Shown: piece by piece, positions 35,961 through 50,150 of the stretch
Layout of the letters: the number at the start of each line of letters is the position of its first letter
Numbering within the stretch: position 1 is the first letter of the stretch
Source: Druceiella hillmani
Lineage: Eukaryota > Arthropoda > Insecta > Lepidoptera > Hepialidae
NCBI GenBank assembly: GCA_039881145.1
Contig: JAYKKI010000151.1
Coordinates: 558,001-622,000, forward strand
Reading direction: 5' to 3'
Length of the DNA: 64,000 nucleotides
The notes under the pieces: model-generated
Database searches by the model: none
Told to the model about the DNA's origin: nothing
What the model saw: the letters and a program-made list of their open reading frames with translations, nothing else
Position numbers and translations under genes: made by a program

Positions 35961-37545
35961 TGCGGACAATAACCTAGTATAAAATAAACTATTACGATGA
36001 AAGATAATATAACCTATTTATGTGTGAATAGCTTTTCCCTCACCTTTGCTCGCGAGAGTAAAAACACTGTAATTATTAGATATAGATTAATTATTGAAAG
36101 TCGCACCCACATTGACGATTTGTTTCTAACGACATATTTTTCCAGGGCTCTTCACACTCCAATATGAACATAATATATATTTGCCTACTAAAAAAATTAA
36201 ACGTTTCAAAAAACTATTATAAAACGAATTAAAAAAACTATTTTCATAATAAAATTACTACATATCATACAATATATTTATGGCATCAAATTTTATTTCT
36301 TCTCTAGAAATAAAACTTTAAAAGCTATGATACCCGTAAAACCATTTTTTTAAATTAAATATCATTAAAAAAGATCAGCCGTATATTTTTGTTATCGGGG
36401 GTACTTATTTACATTAATATGTATGGAAAAAACTAAAAAAAATTAGTTTAAGGAAAAAAATTAAATATTGATTTTTTTCTATTATCCAGAATTTTGTAAA
36501 AATTTGTTGCCAGAGTTAATACAACTGTTTGAATTCAAGTGTTCCTTCATTTTAGTTGTATTTAAATTGCTTGCAACTTACATATACAATAAAACGGAAA
36601 TGCAAAAAAATCAAATATTTCGTCTGTTTATGCATTTTATACACAATTTGTTTAAGATTCGATTAATAAATATGAGCAATGATATAAGCTGTATACTTTT
36701 GTTAATATTTTATATTCATTCGAAGAAAATTCCCTTAGAATTAATGTTGCCTTCTTTTTCTTACCTCATCACATAGAACTAGACTGAAAATATTTCGAAA
36801 AGCATTTCATTATTCAACTGTTAAATAAAACTTGAAATTTTAGTAACTTGGATTTGATTACGTCTCATTCACTTATTCACTTAATCGACCGTGGAAAGCC
36901 TTGCTAAAAATAATATAGACTTATCAAATATCTAAATAATTATTTTGAGGATAATTAAATAAATATTAAATTGAATAATTACTAAATTAGTATGTAAATT
37001 AGCATGTATGTGTACGCCATGTTACGCAACTTATTCGGGCATGAATACGAATTAATACGTCTTGAAAAATCATGAAATTAATCACCAAAGCCAAATTAAT
37101 ATTCTGATCGTTATGAAATCAATGGGTAATCTTTCTTATTTAGCGAAGAGATAAGGACGTAAAATAAGCGCGATAATCTTGAATTAACTTTAAATAAATG
37201 TTATCTGTTTGACTCATTCCAATTAAAGAAATTAAAATTTTCGATAACGTGTTTTTGTCAAACAATGACTCACATTGAAAAATATTTTTTTCCCTATACC
37301 TGTCTGTAATTTCGTTATCTCTCATTAATTTTATCTTAGAACTTCTTCATGTTATCAAGGAAAACTTTTTAATATTAAGTACGCACAACACAACTGTATA
37401 CAAAAACTCAATATGGAAATAAACTAATTATTAAAATAATTATTATTATCTTCATGTGAAATATGAACAATACAGTTACATATAAAGTGGTACACACGAA
37501 ATGAAATGATTACTTATTTGGAATTTATATAATACAAAATCGGTT

Positions 37546-37616
<71 letters not shown>

Positions 37617-38665
37617 AAAAAAACTAATTTTAAAAAGTCACGAAATAATAAAAGCAAGCGAAAAACCTGTTTAGAAGTGATAGAAATTTGCGAGGATTCC
37701 GTTTACATTTAAGTATACCAATGTAAAGTTTACCCAGTAAAGGCGCATTTTATAAATTATTTATTTTTTATATTATTACGAATATTATTTTTGTCTCTAT
37801 AAATATCTTTTCAAATAATATATTTTTCACAACCGCAGAATATCGTAAATTTCTCAAAAACCATTAGAATCAGAATTTAGAAATGACTTTTTGGTAAACG
37901 TCAAATTAAACTTTAGCAACCCGGTTTTGCATGATTTTAACATTAGCAAAAATAGAATCGGTGGACAATTTCAGTAATATATGTGGAATTATTAAATTTA
38001 AAATAATAGAAAAATGGTGTTGGGATACTTAAATCTTGAGCTTTTAATTGAGATTCAAAAATTATAATGCCAAAAATTAAAAACAAAATTAAAAGAGTTT
38101 GCTGTTCGAATGTCACATACAAATTTTTAGTTTCTGAATATTGTAAAATATATGGGTAAATAACCTTTTACTATTGAGAAAAATTGTCGCAGTACAAAGC
38201 AGGATGAAAGGTGAGTGGTCGCATAAGGATTTCGCTTTTTTTGACGTACAGGTAATAAGAGATTAGTAAAATATAGAACGACTACTAGTGAAGGAACGCG
38301 ACGAGAAAATTTTTTTTATTGAAACTTCAATATAAGTCTATCATTTTTCCAAATAATTCAGTGAAAGTACGATAAAAAAAATTGCGTTATATTTACAAAA
38401 ATATTATTCTACTTATGTAATATTATTTAGTTTATTTATATAAATATTATCTACGTATATAATATTACTCTTACAAAAAGTAAAAACATGACTGTAAAAA
38501 GTAATAAAATGTTATCATTTGACTTTTCGTCAATAGATTATTAAACAATTAAGGTTATTATAATTCATATAAACGACGACTGATAAAATGATAAAAATGA
38601 GTAATAAAAACTTATAGTGGAAATAATTATATTTAATAACTGTGCTTAATCTAACGTAAAAAATA
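35961..38665. other. 5' flank of pseudogene C2
   Basis: Aligns with 864-3944. It differs by an insertion of about 250 bases (36535-36790), which holds most of a 102-codon open frame (36468-36776) of low-complexity F/L/I sequence, probably not a gene. A long (TA)n tract lies at 37549-37613. Confidence 0.6.
37549..37613. repeat. (TA)n microsatellite
   Basis: About 60 bases of pure TA in the 5' flank of C2. Confidence 0.95.
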
Positions 38666-41600
38666 TTTATATTAAAAATTGTCTCGCGTTACTTAATTTT
38701 ATTAAGCGTCCCATTTATGAAAAAAGTATTGGAGTATTTGCGCTTAAACGCGAATTACTGCCATGTCGCGAACTGTTCACGCCAAAGTCAATTTCATTTG
38801 ATGTGAGGCAGGAAGTGGTTATGCGAATTACAAATCAATTTATCTGTAGGGTCTTTGAGATGTAAGTTAATACAATTAATTTAAGTTCGAAAATTTTTAA
38901 ATCATTAACTAAAACAAACGCATTGACTAAATATTGACATAAAGGTTCTCCTTTCTTTCAGATCGAAGTTAATCATTTCAAGATTTTTATTTCTTTTATA
39001 TTTTCTATGTGTTTCTTTCACATATTTTTACATTTTTATTTTACAGTTTCTACGTCGTCTCGTATATATCGTCTAAATAGCAATTTTCAATTATTAACGT
39101 ATGCTCTAAAGTCATAATCGAATTTAGTCAAAATAGTCTCAATGAAAGAATCAGGATTCATTGAACTTGACCCATAATGGATTTTTAATCAGTTCGGAAA
39201 GAAGAAACTCTATGCTACAATTACCTGTAATAAAAAAACCTGCGTTTCCGAAATGAAGATTCTTTATTTTTAATGTAAAATTGTTTTATTATATATTTTT
39301 TAATAATTTTTGTCAATATTTCGAAACCAAGTTTAAGAACAAATTCAACTAAAATGCTTCTAATATGTTTTAACATGGCTTGCCGAACTATATTTCTATT
39401 ATTTGAGCCATATTTTTGTGTTGACACTTGTATTATTTTGAATGTTTACATCTTTGAATGTTATCATAAATACATCTTAAGCTCAAAAATGAGGCAACGA
39501 GATTAATACCATAATAAAGGAAATTATTTAATTTCTGGTCGTTAGTAATATTTTTGATTTATTTGATTCTTATTTAGTTACAGACGCAAGTGGGAAAGTT
39601 CCGGCTGGCATGCTGGTCAGTAATCTAATCACTTTGATAACTATGAACAATGTTTGTTGATTGATGAAACAGTGGAGGATGCACATTTCAGAGAGAAGTA
39701 TTGCATACTTAAGCCGATTGTAAGCCACTTTAAATCTCATAGCATTTCATGTACAGGTACGCAAATTTCTAGTTTAATTGAAATTTTGAAGATTTATTTC
39801 AAATATAAAAATGTACATAAGATTCAAAGTAAAATGAACAAGTTTCAAGATTGTTTTATTTTACAAACCACATGCTTGAATACAAATAGTTTTTTGTTCC
39901 AAACTATAATTTTTAACTTAAATAAACCAGACTGAAACAAAGATCCATCGGAATGAACTAACCAGACCTTCCTACCACTATAGTCTTGTTGGCGCGTTCC
40001 GCGAGCGCATTTTAGTTTCCATGGGAATCCTTATTGTCCATTAAAATAGAGTTGTCCATTTGAATAAATAAAACTCCCTTGCTACCGTCTTTTAAAATGT
40101 ATATACCTTTAATTTAAGATGAATTTCAGAATTTACCAGAATGCATATAACCTTTCTTTTTTCTTCTCCGGAATATCCGAAAGGTTAAATCGTTTCACCT
40201 TTCATGATCATTCATCAATTTAATAAGTTTCATTTTATAAAATTGGGTATTAGAAAGCGCGGAAAAAATTTGAGAATTTTAGGTTATATTTTTTTAACAT
40301 TTTTATATTGATCTACACCACATTATTAAATATCGCGTCGATTTTACATCTTATTTTATGGAATTTGGTTTTGTACCACTTTATGTGATGCATTCTCTTT
40401 ATATTTTTTCTTTCCTTAGTAGAGATCTGGAAATTATTTCACGTATTTTCCGAAAAACTGCTTCATGTTGATGCACATATATTAGGAGTCAACCACTTGC
40501 CTGTTAAAAAAGGAAAATACTTTTCCTTTTTCCTTAGTATTTCCATTTATTTATAATTTCTTTATTATTTTTCCACGTTTTGAAATATTTTTTACATGTC
40601 GTTAAGTAAACTTATTCGTACCATTTTTATATTTTTTTTTATTTCGTGAGTTGTAATTTTCTATCAAATATATTCGATATTTATAGGATCCCATACACTT
40701 TTTCTATGAGAATTCAGCCTCGAGTATTAGCAAAGAAACTGTTTCTATTGCTAAGAGTACTGTTAAGTTTCCATTCACATCCATTAAATTTTGAGTTTTT
40801 TACTCCATGTGTCTTGTAAATAAGCTACTTAAATATATACTCTCTTAAATATAATGTGTATTTATATTCTTTCCATTATGTAAATACGTCAAAAAAAATC
40901 ACGTAAACGTAGAGAATTTCTTGTAGAATAACCGAAATTTATTATAATATCTTCTTTCAGAGTATCCTTTCCATTCTTCAACTTCTCGTTATAATAGGCA
41001 CAAGTTATTAATTATGCCACAAGATATTATATTCTAAAGGTAATAGAAAACAAATTATCATATATTAATTGAGATAGAAATTACGATAAAAAAAAGATGA
41101 ATACATACTCGTATTTCCCTACTTTAATTAAATATTAAACAAGTATACAAAAATTAAAAAAAACTAAAACTAAACTAATAATTAAGTAAAAACATGAAGT
41201 TTCATATTTCAAACAATACATTCTTTGTCACTTTAATAAAGTAATTTATAACAATACTATTGTCTTCTAACAGATGTACAAAAAATAGCAAAGACGTTCT
41301 CCGCATTTCACCAAGAGAGGCTGACGAGGGATCCCAAAAGTGAAACTCCTCTCAGTAGCATCAATGGAATTAGAATGCTATCAACATTATGGGTCATTTT
41401 GGGTACTTCGTTGCAGCACGGTATAACAACTGATCCTCAAAACACTATGGTAAATATTAGCTTCCGCTATATTTGCCTATTGAAGTTTAGTAACCCTCTC
41501 AATACGATTCATTGTTAGATGTCACCGTATTAAATCTGATTAACGTCTTTGTATTAATACCGACATTTATATCAATTTTGTTTCAAAAGAAAATCGTTTA

Positions 41601-43362
41601 TTAAATTACGATATATATTCATTGTTAAATTAATGATGCAATCCACGATTTAATCATTGAAACTCGCTGAATATATTTAAATTATTAGCATTTACTAGAT
41701 AATTGATAATTCTATTATTTATGATATTAGGAATCCTCATTTAAGTATAACTCAAGTTACTGGTTAATAAATACGTATTTGTAAAATTAATTATTTGTTT
41801 TGAATATTTGTATAACATAAAAATAAAATTTCAATGAAAAATGCAAATACAAGTGATAAAAGGGTACTAAGGCAAATTGTGAATAAATGTGCAGAATCAG
41901 AATAGAATTGGTATGTATTCAAAAATAATAATGTTACAGAAAATACGAGCATTAGTGTGTATTAAAAATTGTCTTTTCTATCGAAGTAAAGAAAGTAAAC
42001 CAAAATTCATATAGGTCTCAAGGCTTTTTTCGACTAGGACAAATTACCGAAGTTACACAATTATTTTCTCTCAAGCTTTTCACCACTTCAATTTCACTGA
42101 TTTATAGCAGTCATTACGTATAATTTCTTTAAAAGAAAGTAAACATTTTTAAAAAAATTCTCCCATTGATTATAAAACTATTTTTGTATTCAGTTTGTCG
42201 ATTCGTATGGTATAACATGGATATTTGGGGATAACTTGGCCGTCGATACTTTTTTCTACTTAGCAGCTTTTTTGCTTACCTGGTCTACCCTTAAGCGGTA
42301 AAATAGTTAAGGTAAACGTGATTATTAAACCGATTTCTTCACGTTCTATACATTAATTTACCAATCATAAAGTTTTTTCAAACAAAATTCTTTCTATTTG
42401 TTATAAATCTGTACAAACGTTATCTTTATAAAGTTTTAAGTATTTTAGAAAAGACTAACGTTATTTTTGTAGATAAGCAATGTTCAGTACAATAGTTTTA
42501 TCAGTTTTAAATTTAAATAATTAGGGAAAGAACTACAGATGCTTAGGTGACTAGTCCCGACTATTCTTTTCATCAAATAAATTACCTACATTTTGATTCC
42601 GACAATTATTAATATACATCAAACATACACTTATTTTACTTTATTTTTGATACTTACTACCCTTCATTCTTACCATATGAATTGTCTTCATTTCGACTCT
42701 TATCTTAAGAGTTTGGAAAAAACAATTACTTTATTTACACGTGTTAATAAACTTACTTATTTTGTTTCAATATCTAATTTTCCAGAAACTTACGCAAAGT
42801 CGGTACCCATCATTTATTTGAACCGATATCTACGTCTTACATCTTTATTGGCTGCAGTTATGTTACTGCAAATGTATTTTTTCAACCACGTGAGTGACGG
42901 TTCCTTACTAGGCAACTTACTGTTAACTGGGCAATGGAGAATTGTGTCGGCTGGTGGGAAAATATGCTGCATCATTTTTTGAATTACTTGCCGCCTTCAA
43001 GGTTTGTTTTTTTCAATTGGTTAGTTATTGACTTCCTGATTCTTGTTAAAATTTTGTTAATTATAAATAGAATGCTAAGTATGAATTATGTGAGTCGCGA
43101 GGCAACGAAAATGATTTAAAATCCACTATACTTTAACTAAATACCACAATTATTTTTTTTGCATTTTTGTTAAAACAGTATAATATTCAGGGTCTATTTT
43201 TCTGCTTTTACCGTAGTCTTGGTACCTGGCCTTTGACGTGCAGTTGAATTTGGTCCCACCGATCTTCATTGTGTTCTTATTCGGTGGAATGAACATTGCG
43301 ATATGTGCCTTGATATCATTCTGTGTCTTAGAATTGGGAGCTGTTTCAGAATATAATTTTGT

Positions 43363-45940
43363 CGAGAGAGTGCGAGAAAAGTCTTTAAAGTGTGCTTAGT
43401 TTATTTAAAAATAATTTTCAAATGTAAAAAAGGAGGAGATCTTGCCAGTTCCGAAATAAAACAGCGAAAATAAAAAGAACAGCGAAAAAACGAAACCGTC
43501 TAATAGAGCGAGATCAAATGAACGAGAATGAGTACCATGAGAAGCAGAGAAATCAAAGAACAACGAAACGAACGAATTGAAGTATTAAGAATTGCGATAC
43601 TGTCCTATAATAAAAGACTGCGAACGCAAGCCTCCCATGAAAATATCATCCTGCGAGAAGCACAGACGAGGACAAATTAACAGTATATCCTAACAAATGG
43701 AGCATTCCACTACGATCCAACGAAAAAATATAACTGCCAATTCAGCAATGCGAAAAAATTCAGCAGAAAAAGATCTATTGCATGAAAGGAAAAATTCGAT
43801 TACCACCACTGAAAGAAATTTGTATATTGCATGATCGGGTTAAGTCCGGAATCAAAACACTTTCTTTAAAATATAAAAGCACACAATGCTTGCATCTAAA
43901 TGACTTCTTTCGATGTCACTTCGATCAACCCTAACAGAGATAAAATCGATTGTTTTTTTTATTCAAGGACACTTCTATCACAAAAGGGATCATTACTACC
44001 ACTACCCAACAAAGAGTATAAACTTCTGCAAGTATATTTCATCGGAAAAAATATAAATTAATCAACGATGCACAAACATTAGTGGATTGAGACGAAAAAT
44101 AATCCAAAATATACAGATGTTCTTACTTAATTACAATCAACTTATTCACATATTCAAAACACCACTAGATCAAACGTTTTCTGATGACAATAAAGTTAAA
44201 ATTCATACCAATAGGTGACCACCTGGAGTACATGAACAACGATTTAATACACCTGAGATAGACGAAGTCGCCATCATAATTATAGATAATGAAAACACAA
44301 GCCATGACATGTGCAATTGCACAACGAAAAAGAGAAGAACTATAACGCATTACAGAGACAAATCGTGCATATGATAATCTCGAGTATCCATTAATATTTC
44401 TGCACGGAGAAGATGGATATTATTTTAATGTGAAACAATCCAACCTGAAATAGACGTATAAACAAACAAAAAAGTCACTTTCAAGGAGTTTTATGCTTAC
44501 CGCTTCATGATCAGTGACAATGAAACATACCCGTACAATTACATTTTCGATACTACCTGTTTATTCCAACAATTCCTGGTAATTTTATACATTATATTGG
44601 TTGCAAAAATAGAACCAAAACGGAAGCTTTATATAAGACTAAATCAAAAAGGACAGAAGCTTTACATAATACTAAATCTGAAGAAACTACACACCGAAAA
44701 ATACATCCAACATGTGCGATCATAAATGATGAAATCATTGACGGCATTGGAACAAAGGTATTCGCCTTCATCTTATCTCTTATAGGAAGTCCAAGACACA
44801 ATCATGAATATATCCAAAATACCAAGATACGTAAGAAAATATGGACAATTTGACCCCTTCATAACATTCACATGCAACTCATCATGGTCAGAAATCAAAG
44901 AATTATTAAGATAGGGATAAGCCCCATGGATCGACACGACATAATAACACGAGTTTTCCGACAAAAACTAATGAAATTATTTGAAATCGTCACAATATAC
45001 CACATCTTTGGAACCGTTAGATGCTGGCCAAAAACGAGGAATGACTCACTCACACAATCTCATATCTCACGGATATCGACAAAATCATCCAAGGTAAATT
45101 TCTCAATCCACAAGAAAATCCGGAGCTGTACGATATAGTTGTCAAAAACATGATTCACGGACCAATAAACCGCAATTTGCCATGTATGTACAAAAAAAGA
45201 AAATATACAAAAAAATACCAAAAACCATACTTGGTACAACATGTAACCCATCTAGTCCAAAACCGCTATGGATCTCCTTCGAAGAGAGTATGAGTGATGA
45301 CATACAGTATCAACTGCTAAGCTTATCCAGAACTGGCCATCGAATTGAACGACGACATCTTCAATTATATACGCATTCGTCTAGAAGATAAATGTTTAGC
45401 AATAAAAAACCAGACCGTAGTATAATTTATAATGCCAGCACCATGGCAAGATGCTTTCATTGTACCAACTTAAAAATTCTAAAGGAAAAAAGCGACAATA
45501 TTCACGAACTACTTCAACACATTGCTCACAATAAACCTCTCTCCAGTAACAATAAAAAACAATCGCAGAAATACTTGCTAAAGAACATATCGCACTTGCA
45601 TTGGCATCATCCGGCATTGTTGCCACACTTACGGAAGGAGGACGAACGGGTTATTCCACCCTACAACTACCGTAGAATATAGCCGAAGAACAGTTCCCAG
45701 TACGTAAAATCTCAAAAGAATCTGGACGGCGTGAACTTCTAAAACAAGCTAAAATCATTTTCTTAGACGAACGCACAATGGCACATAAAAAATCACTGGA
45801 AACCATGCACAGAACATTATAAGACTTGCGAGGAATGTCGGTCTGAAGCGACGGAAGGAGTTCCAGTCACACTCTTAGGAGACTTTCGACAAACATTTTT
45901 ATGTATCCCTAAGTCAACATCACCAGAAAAAGTCACATGT
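43363..45940 (+). mobile_element. Helitron remnant 2 (Rep-helicase pieces)
   Basis: Broken Rep-Hel polyprotein in order. A basic start region aligns with remnant 1. Then come NQRCTNISGLRRKI (about 44062) and a Rep-core-like segment with YAYRFMISDNE (44493) and RLNQK (44620). A Rep/helicase linker carries GTVRCWPK (45015) and KKIRSCTI (45110-45138). The helicase part has HIAHNKPL (45520), then a piece with an ALASSGI-like stretch (about 45595-45625), a TMAHKKSLE walker-B-side segment (45775) and GDFRQT (45878). Stops and shifts are frequent, and the Walker A region is missing or unreadable. The 5' end is deleted into C2 exon 8, and the 3' end is lost at the Copia joint. Confidence 0.8.
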
Positions 45941-47600
45941 CTTTTGTTTGAAGCTAAGCTAGACAAGAAATTTTCGGCAGAAGCCGTTAATAGTGCTGTT
46001 TACTTACAGAATCGCATTGTGACAACTGAATTGAATAATCATACCTCACATAAACTGTGGACCAATGAAGGGCCAAGTCTTAGTCATATTAGAACATGTG
46101 GTAGCAGAGTTATGAAACATATCCACAAGGAAAAGATATACAAATTTGGGTAATTAATCTGAAAAATGCATTCTGGTCGGTTATCCAGATGATGTCAAAG
46201 GTTACCTGGTATATAACCCACCCAATCAGTTAATAACAAAAAAGAGAAATGTGATCATTATTGAAGAAAATAAAATAGACCAGGAAAATTTGGTTGATTT
46301 ACAAAACTCATATGCAAAGCCAGAAGCAGGTTCGGTAAGTAAGAATTTAGTGGATGATAATATGGAGGGTTACCATAAATCAAACTATTACTTCAGTTCT
46401 ATGGATAATATAAATTTAAATGATGAAACATATGTACCAAATGAAGAGTCTACTACAGGTGATGACAATTTTGAAAATGTAGAGTCAACTACAACTGATG
46501 ACAGTTTCATATATAAAATCCCTCCAGTAACTTTACCACCAAGAACCAGAAATGAGCTTGATAGATATGGATTTATGTGTACAGAAAATATTAAAATTAA
46601 CAATAAGGAACTGATGCTTGAGAAAGCACTACAAGGGCTCGAAAAGGAGAAGTGGGAACAAGTTGTTAAAGACGGGCTTCAAAGCTTCGAAGCCAATGAT
46701 GGTTGAGAGGTAGTGGACATTCCAAGTGGTGTTAATGTTGTGAAGTATAAATGAGTTCTTAAAAAGAAACATTAAAGTGATAATAATGTGCGTTATCGAA
46801 TAAAACTAGTGGCTAAAAGGTGTGATGAAGTATATGGTGTATATTATGATGAGATATTTTCTCCAGTTGTGAGACACACAACATTGAGGTAGTTATTATC
46901 ATTGTCGGTCCAATTAGATTTAATTGTATTCTAAGATTCATCTTGTCAAGACAGCATTTTCGTATGGTGACATGGATGAGACAATATAAATGCATAAATC
47001 TGCAGATTTTATTTGTTCAAAGAGGAAACTAACTGTTAAGAAAGTTGAATTTCATAAAGCTCAAATTCCATATCAACAGGTGATAGGCAGTTTGACGCGT
47101 TTGGCAGTTCTAACACGTCCTGATATAGCTTATTCATCTTTATGTCATATCTAAGTCTATTTAACAATTGCTATAATGAGAATCATTGGATGTATACAAA
47201 AAGATATTAAAATATTAAAAGAAAACTAAAAAGATAGGTTTACAGTATTGTAAAAATGAAAATGCTAATAAAGAAGTTAATGTAGACACTGAATGGGCTA
47301 ATGATCTTGAAAATAGGAGGTCTTACTGAAGTTTTTGTTTCGTTTGATGAAGATCTGTCATATCTTGGAGTAGTTTTAAGCAAAAGTGCATTGCACTTTC
47401 CGGTACAGAAGTTGAATATGTAGCAATTTCATAGACTTGTAAAAAAGCAATGTATTTTAGAAATTTATGGTACGAAATTAATAAGAAGATTTATTAAATC
47501 ACTGTACCTAGTGATAACCAAAGCGCACAAAAATTATTATATGAAATAAGCTTTTATTATTACTATTTAACGAAGTAAAAAGAAAATGTTATGATTTAAT
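45941..47600 (+). mobile_element. Copia (Ty1) retrotransposon pol remnant, 5'-truncated
   Basis: Order: integrase end (FEAKLDKKFSAEAVNSAVYL at about 45948, HIRTCGSRVMKHIHKEK); the post-integrase linker with VIIIEEN (46248-46270) and an acidic stretch to 46590; the reverse-transcriptase start (LEKEKWEQVVKDGLQSFEAN, 46638-46700, then VDIPSGVNVVKY and FSPVVRHTTLR); a gap; YQQVIGSLTRLAVLTRPDIAY (47071-47140); and RNase H pieces (about 47290-47590; SDNQSAQ is readable as decayed). The 151-codon frame 46251-46706 is the longest piece. No LTR seen. Inactive. Confidence 0.85.
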
Positions 47601-47825
47601 GACATCGATCAGACTTCTGCTAATAATTTTGCATTTCAATCCGTTTCGTAAAAGCTTTGTTAGCGAAAGATTAAAAAGCTTTTGCTGCATTAATCAATTC
47701 TAAACTTGATGATTTTTCATTTGCATTTGTTGTACGAATTTATCTGCGTAAGCTTTTTTTTATTATACAGTGTGATAAGAAAAAAAACGTTATCACTTTA
47801 TTTAAAAAATTATGCATCTTTTTAG

Positions 47826-47934
47826 TTCGACGGATTCCTAAGCGATCTTGTTCTGACGCTCATTGCTTCCGTCATTCTTAACATAGTCGTGAAAGAGCCA
47901 TGTGTTGATCTTTGTAATATGCTAATTACTAAAA
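47826..47934 (+). pseudogene. Orphan exon 12 of C2
   Basis: Acceptor TTTAG and donor AAAA|GTGAGT flank exactly 109 nt, as in genes A and B. The reading continues SDLVLTLIASVILNIVV and NMLITK against SDLGLTIIASVVLYVTV in gene A. It proves that the Helitron/Copia debris lies inside the C2 gene. Confidence 0.88.
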
Positions 47935-48078
47935 GTGAGTATATATTTAAATACATCATTTTACTTTTAATTTAGTAACATTTTGAAAGTCCATGGCCAC
48001 AAGTTCACTCGAGAATGAACGTGTGTACCCCGACATTATTTTTATTTATTTATTTATTTATGTATCTTTATTTATACA

Positions 48079-48220
<142 letters not shown>

Positions 48221-48290
48221 GTACAGACCGACGAGTGGCCGGGAATCGAACTCGCGTTCCGAACAATGGCAATTTTATGTTCCACCGAAT
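48221..48290 (-). mobile_element. tRNA-derived SINE-like fragment
   Basis: The minus strand reads GCGAGTTCGATTCCCGGCC, a good pol III B box and T-arm, followed by CACTCGTCGGTCTGTAC and then a long TA tail. No complete cloverleaf or clear A box is visible. Best read as the 3' half of a tRNA-related SINE rather than a tRNA gene. Confidence 0.45.
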
Positions 48291-50150
48291 GAACTTTAAA
48301 ACGATTACATTACTTACTGTCTGTTTTCATTTTGTCTTACCCTTTAGTTATACATCTGCATACACATATTAATTATATTTACGTTTGACCACTCATGTTT
48401 GCGTTGATACCAGTTTTCCTCAACATGTTCCATTTTTACCGCTGTACGACAGATTTCATCAATAGGCAATGAAATATAGTGTGAGAGCTTATTTACTACA
48501 ACAGGCTTATCTATTCATATTATAAAACATAAAATTAACTCACTCTTCTAATGTCCAAATAATTGATTTCAATTTTATTGTCGGTTCATATTTTAACTTA
48601 TTTAAGAGTCATATGTTCCTACTTACGGATACCCCAAACGATGTTGGGTACTCTTAACGATATTAAAATTTAAATAGAAAGACGATCAGTCAATCAAAAA
48701 AAGATAAATTAGATGCTGAAAGTCTTATGTAGTAGAATTCGAAAGGAGAAAAAACTCGAAAAAGAAATAAAATATTGTTAATAATCAGTGTTGTTAAAAT
48801 ACGTAGGTATTATTTATTAAAAAAATAAATTCTATATAACTTTAATTATTTTAAGATAATAGAGTTATTTAAGGTAATTAAATATTGACAAAAGTGTATC
48901 TTTTTACACACACATAAGTAACTAGAGTAAGCCATAATTAACATCAACAAAGATTTTTATTTTGACCAAAATATTACTAAAAATGAACTGACTTAATATT
49001 TATATATAATCTATTGAATAGAAAACTGATTCATGTATATGTTTTAGATGTCATAATAAAACTTACATGAACTATTAATTTAAACCAATTACATTACTAG
49101 AGGCCGTTCCAAGAAAGATAAAATATCCAGAGTTAAATGTTTAAAAAAATTGATTTCATATGGAATTTTCTTTTTCTTACAATCATATTATTTTCCTAAA
49201 AAACAACAATATTTCTGCCGATATATTCATAACAGTATTTCACGTTCCTTTAAAAAATGAAGGAAGTTTTATAAAATATGTTTTCACCAATAAAATTGTC
49301 TTTTCGTTAGTTCAATTGCCCGAAATTAATGTTATATTTTAGATAATACTAAAAAAACTGTTGAAATAAAAACAATTTCTTATTATGAATAATACGTAAT
49401 AATTAGAAAATATTTATAGTAATTGAACGAAATCATGGGTGATATCTAGGAATATCTATGATTGTAAATGAGGTGAAAAAAAATCATTTTATATCATTAC
49501 ACACAAGAAATAAAAGGTAATGTTTTTATTATACCCCACATAAAGAAAAAAAAATGAATACAGAAAATAGGTACAACTTTTTATTTTGTTTTATGTAAAA
49601 ATATACAAACATACATTTCATATGTTGCAAGAGAAAAAAAGGTAAACTGCATGACTCATTTTAAGTAGCATGCCTTAATCATAACATATATCAAAATAAG
49701 ATTAATTTTCATTGTCTTTAATCAAAATGATAATTAACTAATTTATTGATAATATAATTATTTTCAGATTGCTGTTGTGCTAGGTACAAAATAAGTAGTG
49801 ATAAATAAAATCATACACGTGAAATATCGCTCATTAGACAATAATTTATCATTCTCGGTAGACTATTGTTCAAATTACTGAGAATATAATTTTCAATTCT
49901 CTAAACCTAACTCAACTGTGTCTTATAATATTCACTTACATTGAAATAATTTTACATTATATTCCCATTTTAACTGTTAAAACTACGAACTGAAACTGTA
50001 TTGATAATTTATTAGAAGATAATGGAAGCTCTCTATTTCGTCCCAATATTTTCAAGTGCCACGAAAAATTTTGCTGAAAATCTTTACAATTTTTGGAGCG
50101 AGTGACGTTCAGTAATTAAAAACAGTAGGAATGAGTCTAAGGTTGTTTCT

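Larger units (their letters stand above)
38666..47934 (+). pseudogene. NRF-6-like acyltransferase pseudogene C2
   Basis: Better-preserved sister of C1. Relics: exon 1 (about 38666-38861, start codon changed to ATA, internal deletion), exon 2 (39584-39719), exon 4 (40961-41039, one base short), exon 5 (41274-41449, in-frame TAG; the GHTY His motif reads GTSL), exon 6 (42194-42311, full 118 nt, in-frame stops near its end), exon 7 (42786-43001, shifted after VSDG), exon 8 (about 43202-43362, cut at its 3' end) and exon 12 (47826-47934, exact 109 nt with good splice sites). Exon 3 went with a deletion of about 1 kb near 40040. Exons 9-11 are replaced by Helitron and Copia debris, and exon 13 is not found. 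Dead gene. Confidence 0.9.

Noticed and set aside
36468..36776. 102-codon plus-strand open frame
   Set aside because: Lies mostly in a unit 2-only insertion, hydrophobic low complexity, no homologue recognised, no promoter or splice evidence.
44872..45391. Open frames of 63-88 codons on both strands
   Set aside because: Plus-strand ones are pieces of the Helitron remnant already listed; minus-strand ones are shadows.
48221..48290. tRNA gene
   Set aside because: Only the T-arm/B box is readable; no acceptor stem, A box or anticodon arm pairs properly.
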